DNA of 36,704 nt. Origin: Paracidovorax anthurii (GTDB lineage: Bacteria; Pseudomonadota; Gammaproteobacteria; Burkholderiales; Burkholderiaceae_C). The stretch lies in assembly GCF_003269065.1 (NCBI RefSeq), contig NZ_QLTA01000008.1, forward strand, positions 18,735 through 55,438, read 5' to 3'. A model generated the notes under the pieces. That model was not told where the DNA came from. It made no database searches and saw only the letters and a list, made by a program, of their open reading frames with translations. The position numbers and the translations under genes are program-made. Positions 22,369 through 30,859 of the stretch are shown piece after piece (position 1 is the stretch's first letter; each line of letters starts with the position of its first letter).

Positions 22369-23171
22369 ACGCCGTCTCCCTGCAGGCCGCCGACCTGGCC
22401 GTGGCCGCAACGCTGCTGCTGGCCAGCGCCGCCGCTTCATTCGCCCTGCGCCTGCAGCTCCATCGGCCCCTGCTCTGGTCGGCTGCGCGCATGGTGGTGC
22501 AATTGCTGCTGGTCGGGCTGCTGCTGCGGGTGGTGCTGCGCTCGGGATCGGCCCTGGGCACGGCGCTCATCGTGCTGGCGATGATGGCCGCCGCCGCGCG
22601 CGAGATCGCGGTGCGCCCGTCCGTGCGTCTGGGCGGCCTGGCCAACTACCGTATCGGCGCCATGGTGGTGGGGGCTTCCGGCGCGGCCACGGCCTGCCTG
22701 GCTCTGCTCACCGCGATACGGCCGACGCCCTGGTACGAACCACGTTACGCCATTCCCTTGATGGGCATCGTGCTGGGCTCGGTGCTCAATTCAGCGAGCC
22801 TGGCGCTCGATGCCTTCTATGGCGGGCTGGCGGCCAACCGCGCCGCGGTCGAGGCGCGCCTGGCGCTGGGGGACACGCTGCGCCAGGCCCTCATGCCCCT
22901 GGCCCTGGCCTCCCTGCGCCGTGGCCTGATTCCGCTCGTCAATCAGATGTCGGCGGCCGGGGTCATCACTTTGCCGGGGATCATGACCGGCCAGCTGCTG
23001 GCGGGGATGGACCCGCTGGAATCGGTGAAGTACCAGATCCTGCTGCTCTTCCTGTTGACGGGCGGGGGCTGTCTGGCATCCGCCGCCGCCGTGTGCCTGG
23101 CGGGCCTGCACGTGGGCGACGGGCGCGAGCGGCTGCGATTGGACCGCCTGGCGCCCGCGCCGCCTGCTTGA
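22365..23171 (+). CDS. fetB: ABC transporter permease, FetB/YbbM (UPF0014) family
   Basis: A 268-residue integral membrane protein with about seven hydrophobic segments. The conserved UPF0014 blocks are visible: YAIPLMGIVLGSVLNSASLA, then the Arg/Ala-rich cytoplasmic stretch ending RRGLIPLVNQMSAAGVITLP and GMDPLESVKYQILLLFLLTG. It pairs with the upstream ATPase to form a FetAB-type exporter, known in E. coli for iron. The start is GTG 22365, overlapping the ATPase stop as GTGA, with AGAGAGG upstream. It is the last gene of the efflux run and is convergent with serB. Confidence 0.9.
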   Translation: MNAVSLQAADLAVAATLLLASAAASFALRLQLHRPLLWSAARMVVQLLLVGLLLRVVLRSGSALGTALIVLAMMAAAAREIAVRPSVRLGGLANYRIGAMVVGASGAATACLALLTAIRPTPWYEPRYAIPLMGIVLGSVLNSASLALDAFYGGLAANRAAVEARLALGDTLRQALMPLALASLRRGLIPLVNQMSAAGVITLPGIMTGQLLAGMDPLESVKYQILLLFLLTGGGCLASAAAVCLAGLHVGDGRERLRLDRLAPAPPA

Positions 23172-23242
23172 AAATCCTGGAGCCGCTCCATGGGCCGCTT
23201 TGGGTGCCGGATCGCCGTCACGTCGGCATCCCGGCTCCGCAG

Positions 23243-23264
23243 TTTGCTATCAAAATAGAAGCAA
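23243..23264. repeat. Dispersed intergenic element, copy B (TTGCTAT-type hairpin)
   Basis: TTTGCTATCAAAATAGAAGCAA lies between the convergent fetB and serB genes. TTGCT/AGCAA and the inner CTAT/ATAG can pair. It shares TTTGCTA and its convergent intergenic position with the elements at 10058-10105 and 34719-34767. It may terminate transcription from both sides. Confidence 0.5.
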
Positions 23265-23273
23265 TCCGGGCGA

Positions 23274-23987
23274 TCAGCGCAGCACTTCCAGCAGCCGGTC
23301 GAGCCCGCCCTCGTTGATCGCCACCTTGGCCTGCGCGCGCACGGCCGGCTTGGCGTGGAAGGCCACCGACAGGCCCGCGGCGCCCATCATGGGCAGGTCG
23401 TTGGCGCCGTCGCCCACGGCGATGGCCTGCGAGGGGTCGATGCCCAGCAGCGAGGCCACCTCCAGCAGCGTGCGCCGCTTCTCGGCGCCGTCGCAGATGT
23501 CGCCCCAGGGCTGATCCACCATGCGGCCGGTGAGCTGGCCGCCCTCGATCTCCAGCACGTTGGCGCGGGCGAGGTCGATGCCCAGGCCGGCGCGCACGCG
23601 GTCCGAGAAGAAGGTGAAGCCGCCCGAGACCAGCAGCGTGGTGAGGCCTGCCGCCTTGGCCGCCGTGACGAGCGCCTGCGCGCCGGGGTTGAAGCGCAGG
23701 CGCTCGCGGAAGACCTGCTCCATGTGGTCCGTGCCCACGCCCTTGAGCAGTGCCACGCGCTGGCGCAGGCTGTCCTTGTAGTCGGTGATGAGGCCTTGCA
23801 TGGCGGCCTCGGTGATCGCCGCCACCTCGGCCTTGCGGCCGGCGGCATCCGCGATCTCGTCCACGCACTCGATGTTGATGAGCGTGGAATCCATGTCGAA
23901 GGCGATCAGCTTGAAGTCCGCGAGGCGAAGGGGCGGCGTGATGCCCTGCAGGACGAGGCCGGGGGCGAATTCGGTGGCGTGTGGCAT
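23274..23987 (-). CDS. serB: Phosphoserine phosphatase
   Basis: A 237-residue HAD-superfamily phosphatase that makes serine from phosphoserine. HAD motif I is FDMDSTLINIECVDEIAD with nucleophile Asp31 and Asp33. Motif II is LLVSGGFTFF, the motif III lysine lies in GDICDGAEKRR, and motif IV is VGDGANDLPMM. The capping helices between motifs I and II include the SerB-type LRQRVALLKG. Length fits the family without the extra ACT-like N-terminal domain of E. coli SerB. Start is ATG 23987. It is monocistronic, convergent with fetB. Confidence 0.95.
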   Translation of the reverse strand: MPHATEFAPGLVLQGITPPLRLADFKLIAFDMDSTLINIECVDEIADAAGRKAEVAAITEAAMQGLITDYKDSLRQRVALLKGVGTDHMEQVFRERLRFNPGAQALVTAAKAAGLTTLLVSGGFTFFSDRVRAGLGIDLARANVLEIEGGQLTGRMVDQPWGDICDGAEKRRTLLEVASLLGIDPSQAIAVGDGANDLPMMGAAGLSVAFHAKPAVRAQAKVAINEGGLDRLLEVLR

Positions 23988-24020
23988 GCGCTGGGAGGGA
24001 GGCAGAACGTCGGAAGAAGG

Positions 24021-24038
24021 CCCGCGGCGTGCCGCGGG
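24021..24038. repeat. Perfect 8-bp G/C hairpin upstream of serB
   Basis: CCCGCGGC, GT, GCCGCGGG forms a perfect palindromic stem in the 193-bp gap between serB and the LysR gene. It is 33 bp before the serB start on the minus strand. It could be part of the LysR-gene terminator or a 5'-leader structure of serB. Confidence 0.5.
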
Positions 24039-24058
24039 AAGAAACCGGCATCTTAAAT

Positions 24059-24076
24059 AAGAGCGGTGGTGCTCTT
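24059..24076 (-). terminator. Possible terminator after the LysR gene
   Basis: On the minus strand AAGAGC-ACCACC-GCTCTT is a 6-bp stem with a 6-nt loop, followed by an A/T stretch (ATTTAA) at 24053-24058. It lies about 100 bp after the LysR stop. The stem is weak and the T-tract is interrupted. Confidence 0.35.
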
Positions 24077-24180
24077 TGGCATGGTGCGCTTTTCGGGGGA
24101 ATGCGACCCGGTGCCGCGCTCGCGCAACGCGTGCAGCCCCTGCGAACGCCGTGGCGCGGCTTGCTTGCGCCGGCCGCGGG

Positions 24181-25065
24181 TCACCCGTGCCGCAGGCGCG
24201 AGAAAGTCTCCACGGTCAGGGCGCGCACGGAGGCCGCGATGGCCGCCTCGCCCTGCCGTGCCGCCAAAACCTGGAAGCGGACCTGGGGCAGGGCGGGCAG
24301 GCGCCGTCCCGGCGCCAGGGCGAGCAGAGGGCCGTCCAGGGCCGAGAGGTTGAGGCAGGCGATACCCAGGCCCGCGGCCACCGCGAAGCGCACGCCCGCG
24401 ATGCCCGATGCCACGTGGGCAATGTAGTAGGGCTGGCGCCGCCTTTCCAGCGCGGACTCGGCGAGCCGGCGCAGCGCACAGCTCTGCGGCAGCGCCACCA
24501 GGGGGAGCGGGGCGCCCTTGTCCAGCCGGGTCTGCGCGGTTCCGGTCCAGGCCAGTGCTTCGCTGCCCAGGGCGGTGGCGCCCGGGGCCCGCTGTGCGCC
24601 GGCCACGCGCATGACGATGGCCACGTCGAACAGCCCTCGGGCGTAGCCTTCCTCGATCGCATCGCTGCGGTCGATGTGCACGTGGAACCGGATGCCCGGA
24701 TGCCGCGCCGCGAACTGCGCCAGCATTCCGGCGATATGGACCGGCCGGAAATAGTCGGTGATCGCCAGGCGCACGTCGCCCTGGAGCTGCAGGCCGCGCA
24801 GGTCGCGCCAGGCGGTCTCCGACAGCGCGAGGATGTGGCGCGCATGTTCGACCAGGCGGGCGCCGGCCTCGGTCGGCACGACGCCGGCCTTGCCGCGCAC
24901 GAGCAGGCTGCTGCCCGCCTGCTCCTCCAGCTTGCGCAACTGCTCGCTCACGGCCGATTGGGACCGATGGCGCCGTGGTGCGGCTGCCGTCAGGCTGCCT
25001 GCGTCCACCGCGGCCACCAGAGTGCGAAGCTGGTCGAGATCGAAGCCATTCATCTTTTCATCCAT
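24181..25065 (-). CDS. LysR-family transcriptional regulator
   Basis: A 294-residue LysR-type regulator. The winged helix covers residues 8-65 (LDQLRTLVAAVDAGSLTAAA, then HRSQSAVSEQLRKLEEQAG) and the effector-binding domain begins near VRLAITDYFRP. The start may be ATG 25065 or ATG 25053 (MNGFDLDQLRTL). It is divergent from the tautomerase gene across about 100 bp, so by the usual LysR logic it controls that gene. The effector is unknown. Confidence 0.9.
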   Translation of the reverse strand: MDEKMNGFDLDQLRTLVAAVDAGSLTAAAPRRHRSQSAVSEQLRKLEEQAGSSLLVRGKAGVVPTEAGARLVEHARHILALSETAWRDLRGLQLQGDVRLAITDYFRPVHIAGMLAQFAARHPGIRFHVHIDRSDAIEEGYARGLFDVAIVMRVAGAQRAPGATALGSEALAWTGTAQTRLDKGAPLPLVALPQSCALRRLAESALERRRQPYYIAHVASGIAGVRFAVAAGLGIACLNLSALDGPLLALAPGRRLPALPQVRFQVLAARQGEAAIAASVRALTVETFSRLRHG

Positions 25066-25164
25066 TCGAGAAACCGTTGGATGAGATCATAAATTCCTGC
25101 TTTTCGGATACCTGAGAAATCCCCAGAATGGCCTTTGCCGGAATGTGCCGGCCAGGAGAAAACC

Positions 25165-25563
25165 ATGCCCCATATCGTGATCCAACTCTCGGGCCCGCGC
25201 GACGCGGCCCGTGCCGCCCGGGCCGTCCAGGCCGTCAACGATCTGACCCGGACCGTCCTGGGCAAGGTGCCGGCAGTGATGGCGACCACCGTGCAGCACA
25301 TCGCGGCGCAGGACTGGTTCATCGGCGGCGTGCCGCTGTCCGAGACCGGTGCCAGCGCCTTCCACCTGGAGATCAGCATCACCGACGAGACCAATACCAA
25401 GGCCGAGAAGGCGCGGTTCGTGCGGGAGGTCTTCGAGGCCATGGCCGGGCTGATGCCGCGCCTGCACGAGGTGTCCTATGTCCACCTCGTGGATGCGAGG
25501 GCGACCGCTTATGGCTATGGGGGCCGGACCCAGGAGGCGCGGCACCAGGCGGCGGGTGTCTAG
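25165..25563 (+). CDS. Tautomerase-superfamily protein
   Basis: A 132-residue protein starting MPHIVIQLSG, so removal of Met exposes the catalytic Pro-1 typical of tautomerases such as 4-oxalocrotonate tautomerase. At 131 residues it is about twice the 62-residue classical subunit, so it may represent a fused two-unit form or a CHMI/MIF-like member. AGGAGA at 25154-25159 is a good ribosome-binding site. It is divergent from a LysR regulator. The substrate cannot be read; aromatic-degradation keto-enol acids are the obvious class. The last 15 residues (GYGGRTQEARHQAAG) are an unconserved-looking tail. Confidence 0.75.
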   Translation: MPHIVIQLSGPRDAARAARAVQAVNDLTRTVLGKVPAVMATTVQHIAAQDWFIGGVPLSETGASAFHLEISITDETNTKAEKARFVREVFEAMAGLMPRLHEVSYVHLVDARATAYGYGGRTQEARHQAAGV

Positions 25564-25582
25564 GGCGCGCGTCCCGTTCGGC

Positions 25583-26242
25583 TCACGGCCGCAGGTAGAG
25601 CGTGTCCGACCAGGTGGCCAGCCATTCGGGCCTGAGGGCCACGAACACCGCGCAGAGCATGCCCGTGACCACGGCGTCGCCCCAGGCCATAAGCCAGCGC
25701 GCGACCAGCGAGAGCTGCGGGTCCACGCCGGGCAGCGCGTGGCCGCTCCATTGCGCCAGCACGCCGGCCGCGAACACGCACAGCGCCGTGCCCAGGAAGG
25801 CGCGGCCCAGCACATAGACGAAGAGGTGGGCCCCGGCGGTGCGCCGCAGCAGCGCGCCCGCCAGCAGCGCCAGCGTGGCCGGCACCACACCCTGCCAGAC
25901 GGCCAGGCCCAGCGCATCGGGCCAGGCGAGCGCGGGCGCGATCAGCGCGGCGAGGGCGGCCACCGCCAGCAGCGCGGGCACGGCCAGCGGCCAGCCGACC
26001 ATGAGCACCACGAGGCAGGCGCCGGACATCTGCAACTGCAGCGGCATGGCGTGCAGCGTGGGCAGGGCCCAGATCCAGGGCAGGAGCACCAGCGTGGCCA
26101 GCAGCGGCGTGAGCAGGGGCGAGGCCGCCGCGCGCTGCGGCTGCCCGCCGCCGGGCCAGTGCCGGGGCGCGAGCAGCCGCCAGGGCCGCGTGGCGAGGGC
26201 GGCCGCGAGGGCGAGCAGGGCGATGGCGGCTTCGAGGGGCAT
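25583..26242 (-). CDS. CbiM-like energy-coupling-factor permease family protein
   Basis: A 219-residue membrane protein with about six hydrophobic segments. LPTLHAMPLQLQMSGACLVVLMVGWPLAV and VPATLALLAGALLRRT-AHLFVYVLGRAFLGTALCV resemble the CbiM/NikM family of ECF substrate-binding proteins for cobalt or nickel. The protein starts MPLEAAIALLAL and so lacks the N-terminal Met-His-x-x-Asp-Gly metal loop of true CbiM. No ECF ATPase or T component is nearby. It is probably one of the stand-alone CbiM-like proteins found in Burkholderiales, of unknown substrate. It is convergent with the tautomerase gene (19 bp between stops) and lies 56 bp downstream of mfd on the same strand. Confidence 0.75.
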   Translation of the reverse strand: MPLEAAIALLALAAALATRPWRLLAPRHWPGGGQPQRAAASPLLTPLLATLVLLPWIWALPTLHAMPLQLQMSGACLVVLMVGWPLAVPALLAVAALAALIAPALAWPDALGLAVWQGVVPATLALLAGALLRRTAGAHLFVYVLGRAFLGTALCVFAAGVLAQWSGHALPGVDPQLSLVARWLMAWGDAVVTGMLCAVFVALRPEWLATWSDTLYLRP

Positions 26243-26298
26243 GGGGCGTGCGCGCGCGAGCGGTGCGGTGGCGTGGCCCGCGCGCGCCGGCCCGGCGT

Positions 26299-29200
26299 TC
26301 AGGCCGGTGCGCCCTGGGCCGCGGCGAGCGGCTGCCCGAGGCTGCGCAGCACGTCGCGCACCATCTGCGCGCGGTCCTTGGCCTCGGGCAGTTCGCGCTC
26401 GATGCGCAGCTTCTCGTTGCCCGCGAGCTTGATGTGCTTATTCTTCTGGATCAGGTGGATGATGTGCATCGGATCGATGGGCGGCTGGGGCCGGAACGTG
26501 ATGTTCGTCACACCCGGCGCGGCATCCACCTTGATGACGCCGTAGGGCTGCGAGAGCACGCGCAGGCGGTGCACGTCGATCAGCGTCTGCGCCTGCGGCG
26601 GCAGCTTGCCGAAGCGGTCCACGATCTCTTCGAGCAGGCCGTCGATCTGGTCGCTGGTCTTGGCGGTGGCGAGCTTCTTGTAGAACGACAGGCGCAGGTG
26701 CACGTCGCCGCAGTAGTCGTCGGGCAGCAGCGCGGGGGCGTGCAGGTTGATGTCGGTGGTGGCCGAGAGGGGCGCGAGCAGGTCGGGCTCCCTGCCGGCC
26801 TTGAGCGACTTCACGGCCTCGGCCAGCATCTCGTTGTAGAGCTGGAAGCCCACCTCCAGCATGTTGCCGCTCTGGTTTTCGCCCAGCACCTCGCCCGCGC
26901 CGCGGATCTCCAGGTCGTGCATGGCGAGGTAGAAGCCCGAACCCAGCTCCTCCATCTGCTGGATGGCATCGAGCCGCTGCGCGGCCTGCTTGGTCAGGCC
27001 CTCGATGTCGGGCACCATGAGGTAGGCATAGGCCTGGTGGTGGCTGCGGCCCACGCGGCCGCGCAGCTGGTGCAATTGCGCCAGGCCGAACTTGTCGGCC
27101 CGGCTCATGATGATGGTGTTGGCCGTGGGCACGTCGATGCCGGTCTCGATGATGGTCGAGCACAGCAGGATGTTGTAGCGCTGCGCCACGAAGTCGCGCA
27201 TCACCTTCTCCAGCTCGCGCTCGGGCATCTGGCCGTGGGCCACGGCGATGCGCGCCTCGGGCAATATCTCTTCCAGCTTCTGGCGGCGGTTCTCGATGGT
27301 CTCCACCTCGTTGTGCAGGAAGTAGCACTGCCCGCCGCGCTTCAATTCGCGCAGCACGGCCTCGCGGATCACGCCCGTGCCCTCGTTGCGCACGAAGGTC
27401 TTGATCGCCAGCCGCCGCTGCGGCGCGGTGGCGATCACCGAGAGGTCTCGCAGGCCCTCCAGCGCCATGCCCAGCGTGCGCGGGATCGGCGTGGCGGTGA
27501 GCGTGAGCACGTCCACCTCGGCGCGCAGGGCCTTCATCTGCTCCTTGTGGCGCACGCCGAAGCGGTGCTCCTCGTCGATGATGAGCAGGCCCAGGTTGTG
27601 GAACTTCGTCGATTCCGAGAGCAGCTTGTGCGTGCCCACCACGATGTCCACCGTGCCGTCGCCGATGCCCTTGATGGCCGCCGTGATTTCCTTGCCCGAG
27701 CGGAAGCGCGAGACCTCGGCGATCTTCACGGGCCACTTGCTGAAGCGGTCCACCAGCGTCTGGTAGTGCTGCTCGGCCAGCAGCGTGGTGGGCGCGAGGA
27801 AGGCCACCTGCTTGCCGCCCGTGACGGCCACGAAGGCCGCGCGCAGTGCCACTTCGGTCTTTCCGAAGCCCACGTCGCCGCAGACCAGCCGGTCCATGGG
27901 GCGCGGGGAGATCATGTCCTGGATCACCGCGTGGATGGCGGCGTTCTGGTCGGCCGTCTCCTGGAAACCGAAGTCGGCCACGAACTGCTCGTAGTCGGTG
28001 GGCGAGTAGCGGAAGGCGTGGCCCTCGCGCGCCGCGCGGCGGGCGTAGATGTTGAGCAGCTCGGCGGCGGAGTCGCGCACCTGCTCGGCGGCCTTGCGCC
28101 TGGCCTTCTCCCACTGGCCGCTGCCCAGCTTGTGCAGCGGCGCCTCGTCGGCGGAGACGCCCGTGTAGCGGCTGATGAGTTGCAACTGGCTCACGGGCAC
28201 GTAGAGCACGGCCTTGTCGGCGTATTCGAGGTGCAGGAACTCTTGGAAAGCGGGCGTGCCGTCGGCGTTCTTCTGGCCCACGTCCATGTTGACCAGGCCC
28301 CGGTAGCGGCCGATGCCGTGCGCGCTGTGCACCACGGGGTCGCCCAGGTTCAGCTCCGAGAGGTCCTTGATGAGCGCCTCGACGTCGCTCACCTGCTCCT
28401 GCTTCTTGCGGCGGCGCGTGGTGGGCGCGGCGGCGAACAGCTCCGTCTCGGTGACGAAGTCGATGCCGTCCTCCATCCAGCGAAAGCCCATGGCCAGCGC
28501 CGCCGTGGCGATGCCGATCTTTTCCGGCGCGCCGGCCTGGAACTCCGCCAGCGAATCGAAGGCCGGCGGGCTCACGCCCGAGGCGCGCAGGAAGTCGAGC
28601 AGGCTCTCGCGCCGGCCGTCGCTCTCGGCCAGCAGCAGCACGCGGTGGTCGGTGGCGCCGATGTGGGCCTGCAGCCGCGCGAGCGGGTCGTCCGCGCCGC
28701 GCTGCACGCCGAGTTCGGGCAGCTTCTGGAAGTGGGCGCTGTCCTCCACGTCGCTCGCGCCTGGGCGCAGCGAGAGCTGGGCGTGCGCGTTGGCGCAGGC
28801 GTAGAACTGCTCGGCGCTCAGGAACAGCGCCTCGGGCGGCAGGGCGGGGCGCTCGGGGTCGCCCTGCACGAGGCGGTAGCGGTCCTTCGTGTCCTGCCAG
28901 AAGCGCTGGAAGGCCGGCTCCAGGTCGCCGTGCAGCACCACCGTGGCGTCCCCGCCCAGGTAATCGAACACCGTCGCGGTCTGGTCGAAGAAAAGCGGCA
29001 GGTAGTACTCGATGCCGGCAGTCGCCACGCCGTTGCCCATGTCCTTGTAGATGCGGCTGCGGGTGGGGTCGCCCTCCAGCAGCTCGCGCCAGCGGCTGCG
29101 GAATTTGGCGCGGGCCTCCTCGTCCATCGGGAACTCGCGCCCAGGCAGCAGGCGGACCTCGGGCACGGGGTAGAGGCTGCGCTGGCTGTCGGGGTCGAAG

Positions 29201-29790
29201 GTGCGGATGGAGTCGATCTCGTCGTCGAACAGGTCCACGCGGTAGGGCACGGGCGAGCCCATCGGGAAGAGGTCGATCAGCCCGCCGCGCACCGCGTACT
29301 CGCCGGGGCTCACCACCTGCGAGACGTGGCTGTAGCCCGCGAGCGTGAGCTGCGCTTTGAAGCGCGCCTCGTCGAGTTTCTGGCGCACCTTGAACTGGAA
29401 GGTGTAGCCCGCGAGGAACGAGGGCGGCGCGAGCCGGTAGAGGGCGGTGGTGGCCGGCACCAGCACCACGTCGGCGCCCGTGGCCTCGTCCTTCTGGCGG
29501 ATGCGCCAGAGCGTGGCGAGGCGCTCGCTGATGAGGTCCTGGTGCGGCGAGAAGGTGTCGTAGGGCAGCGTCTCCCAGTCGGGGAAGAGGGCGCAGCGCA
29601 GCTCGGGCGCGAAGAAGGCCATCTCGTCGATGAGCCGCTGCGCATCGGTGGCGTCGGCCGTCACGATGGCCGTGGTGCGCCGCGCGGCCTTCTCGCGCCC
29701 GGCCACGCGCGCGAGCAGCAGGGCGTCCGCGCTGCCCACGGGGCGCGGAACGGTGAAACGTTTGCCGGGGATGAGTTTGGGGAGTTCCAT
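26299..29790 (-). CDS. mfd: Transcription-repair coupling factor
   Basis: A 1163-residue Mfd, which removes RNA polymerase stalled at DNA lesions and recruits UvrA. The N-terminal UvrB-like part includes DWETLPYDTFSPHQDLISERLATL. The CarD-like RNA-polymerase-interacting domain includes GDPVVHSAHGIGRYRGL. The translocase has Walker A GDVGFGKTEVALRAAF near residue 640 and the DEEH box (LLIIDEEHRFGVRHKEQMK) near 735, followed by TLTATPIPRTL and HGQMPERELEKVM. The TRCF C-terminal domain follows. Length is close to the E. coli protein (1148). The start is ATG 29790 (MELPKLIPGKRF); upstream in-frame sequence is not Mfd-like. Divergent from ispD. Confidence 0.97.
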   Translation of the reverse strand: MELPKLIPGKRFTVPRPVGSADALLLARVAGREKAARRTTAIVTADATDAQRLIDEMAFFAPELRCALFPDWETLPYDTFSPHQDLISERLATLWRIRQKDEATGADVVLVPATTALYRLAPPSFLAGYTFQFKVRQKLDEARFKAQLTLAGYSHVSQVVSPGEYAVRGGLIDLFPMGSPVPYRVDLFDDEIDSIRTFDPDSQRSLYPVPEVRLLPGREFPMDEEARAKFRSRWRELLEGDPTRSRIYKDMGNGVATAGIEYYLPLFFDQTATVFDYLGGDATVVLHGDLEPAFQRFWQDTKDRYRLVQGDPERPALPPEALFLSAEQFYACANAHAQLSLRPGASDVEDSAHFQKLPELGVQRGADDPLARLQAHIGATDHRVLLLAESDGRRESLLDFLRASGVSPPAFDSLAEFQAGAPEKIGIATAALAMGFRWMEDGIDFVTETELFAAAPTTRRRKKQEQVSDVEALIKDLSELNLGDPVVHSAHGIGRYRGLVNMDVGQKNADGTPAFQEFLHLEYADKAVLYVPVSQLQLISRYTGVSADEAPLHKLGSGQWEKARRKAAEQVRDSAAELLNIYARRAAREGHAFRYSPTDYEQFVADFGFQETADQNAAIHAVIQDMISPRPMDRLVCGDVGFGKTEVALRAAFVAVTGGKQVAFLAPTTLLAEQHYQTLVDRFSKWPVKIAEVSRFRSGKEITAAIKGIGDGTVDIVVGTHKLLSESTKFHNLGLLIIDEEHRFGVRHKEQMKALRAEVDVLTLTATPIPRTLGMALEGLRDLSVIATAPQRRLAIKTFVRNEGTGVIREAVLRELKRGGQCYFLHNEVETIENRRQKLEEILPEARIAVAHGQMPERELEKVMRDFVAQRYNILLCSTIIETGIDVPTANTIIMSRADKFGLAQLHQLRGRVGRSHHQAYAYLMVPDIEGLTKQAAQRLDAIQQMEELGSGFYLAMHDLEIRGAGEVLGENQSGNMLEVGFQLYNEMLAEAVKSLKAGREPDLLAPLSATTDINLHAPALLPDDYCGDVHLRLSFYKKLATAKTSDQIDGLLEEIVDRFGKLPPQAQTLIDVHRLRVLSQPYGVIKVDAAPGVTNITFRPQPPIDPMHIIHLIQKNKHIKLAGNEKLRIERELPEAKDRAQMVRDVLRSLGQPLAAAQGAPA

Positions 29791-29989
29791 GGGAGGCGGG
29801 AAAGAGGCAGTGCAAGGCGTGTCGGGGTGCCGCCGGTGCCGGCAGGCGGCCCCGCGCGGAAGGCGGGCCGGGCAGTCCCGGGGCAGCGCGGTGGTCGCGG
29901 GCCGGTGGCGGGCGGCAACGGGCCATTCTAGGCGCGCGGGTGCGCCGGGGGCGGCTCGGGGGCTCCCGCGCGGGCGCATGCCGCGCTCC

Positions 29990-29995
29990 TACAAT
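29990..29995 (+). promoter_or_regulatory. Candidate -10 element of ispD
   Basis: TACAAT, a good -10 hexamer, ends 9 bp before the ispD ATG, so the transcript would be leaderless or nearly so. No -35 is recognisable at 17 bp upstream. The 214-bp gap to mfd is otherwise very G/C-rich and holds nothing else that I can identify. Confidence 0.4.
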
Positions 29996-30004
29996 GGCCG
30001 CCCC

Positions 30005-30829
30005 ATGAGCGACCTGCTGCCCCCCCGCCTGATCCCCTCGCCCCTGGCCGCGCCGGGCCGCTTCTGGGCGCTGCTGCCGTGCGCGGGCACGGGCGTGCGC
30101 GCCGTGGCGCCGGGCGCGCAGGCGGGCGTGCCCAAGCAGTACCAGCCGGTGGCCGGCCTGCCGCTGGTGCTGCACACGCTGGCGGCCTTCGCGGGCGTGG
30201 ACCGCCTGCAGGGCACGCTGGTGGCCACGGCGCCGGGCGACCCTTTCTTCGACGCCCATCCCTCCGATCGATACTTCGCCGTGCCCTGCGGCGGGCCGGC
30301 GCGCGCGGACACCGTGCTCGGCGGGCTGGGCGCCCTGAGCGAGCGCGGCGCGGCGCCGGACGACTGGGTGCTGGTGCACGATGCCGCGCGCTGCCTGGTG
30401 ACCACCACGCAGATCAACGCGCTCATCGACGCCTGCGCGCACGACGGCGTGGGCGGCCTGCTGGCGCACAAGCTTGCCGACACGCTCAAGACGGCCAGCG
30501 GCGGGCCCGGCGGCGTGCGCGTCGTCTCCACCGTGGACCGCGGCGACAAATGGCTCGCACAGACCCCGCAGATGTTCCGCCTGGGGCCGCTGCGCGCCGC
30601 GCTCGAAAAATACGGCGCCCTGGCCACCGACGAGGCCAGCGCCATGGAGGCCATGGGCCTGCACCCGCGCCTCGTGCCCGGCGGCGCCCAGAACTTCAAG
30701 GTCACCTATCCCGAGGACTTCGCGCTGGCCGAGGCCGTGCTGGCGCAGCGCCTGCTGCCCGCCACGCTGGAGCGCTTCGGCGGCGCGCAGGCGCAGGGCG
30801 CGCCGCTGCCCGGCAAGACGTTTTTCTAG
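30005..30829 (+). CDS. ispD: 2-C-methyl-D-erythritol 4-phosphate cytidylyltransferase
   Basis: A 274-residue cytidylyltransferase of the MEP isoprenoid pathway. The nucleotide-binding motif LLPCAGTGVR is followed by VPKQYQPVAGLPLVLHTLAAF, then DDWVLVHDAARCLV, AHKLADTLK, and the C-terminal NFKVTYPEDFALAEAVL with the catalytic-region lysine. The Arg-to-Lys spacing in the first loop is about five residues longer than in E. coli IspD. The N-terminus has an extra 20 residues. Start is ATG 30005. ispF follows after 30 bp, so the two form an operon, as in many bacteria. Confidence 0.95.
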   Translation: MSDLLPPRLIPSPLAAPGRFWALLPCAGTGVRAVAPGAQAGVPKQYQPVAGLPLVLHTLAAFAGVDRLQGTLVATAPGDPFFDAHPSDRYFAVPCGGPARADTVLGGLGALSERGAAPDDWVLVHDAARCLVTTTQINALIDACAHDGVGGLLAHKLADTLKTASGGPGGVRVVSTVDRGDKWLAQTPQMFRLGPLRAALEKYGALATDEASAMEAMGLHPRLVPGGAQNFKVTYPEDFALAEAVLAQRLLPATLERFGGAQAQGAPLPGKTFF

Positions 30830-30859
30830 GCCCGCTTTTTTTCTAGGATTTTTTTGCAC

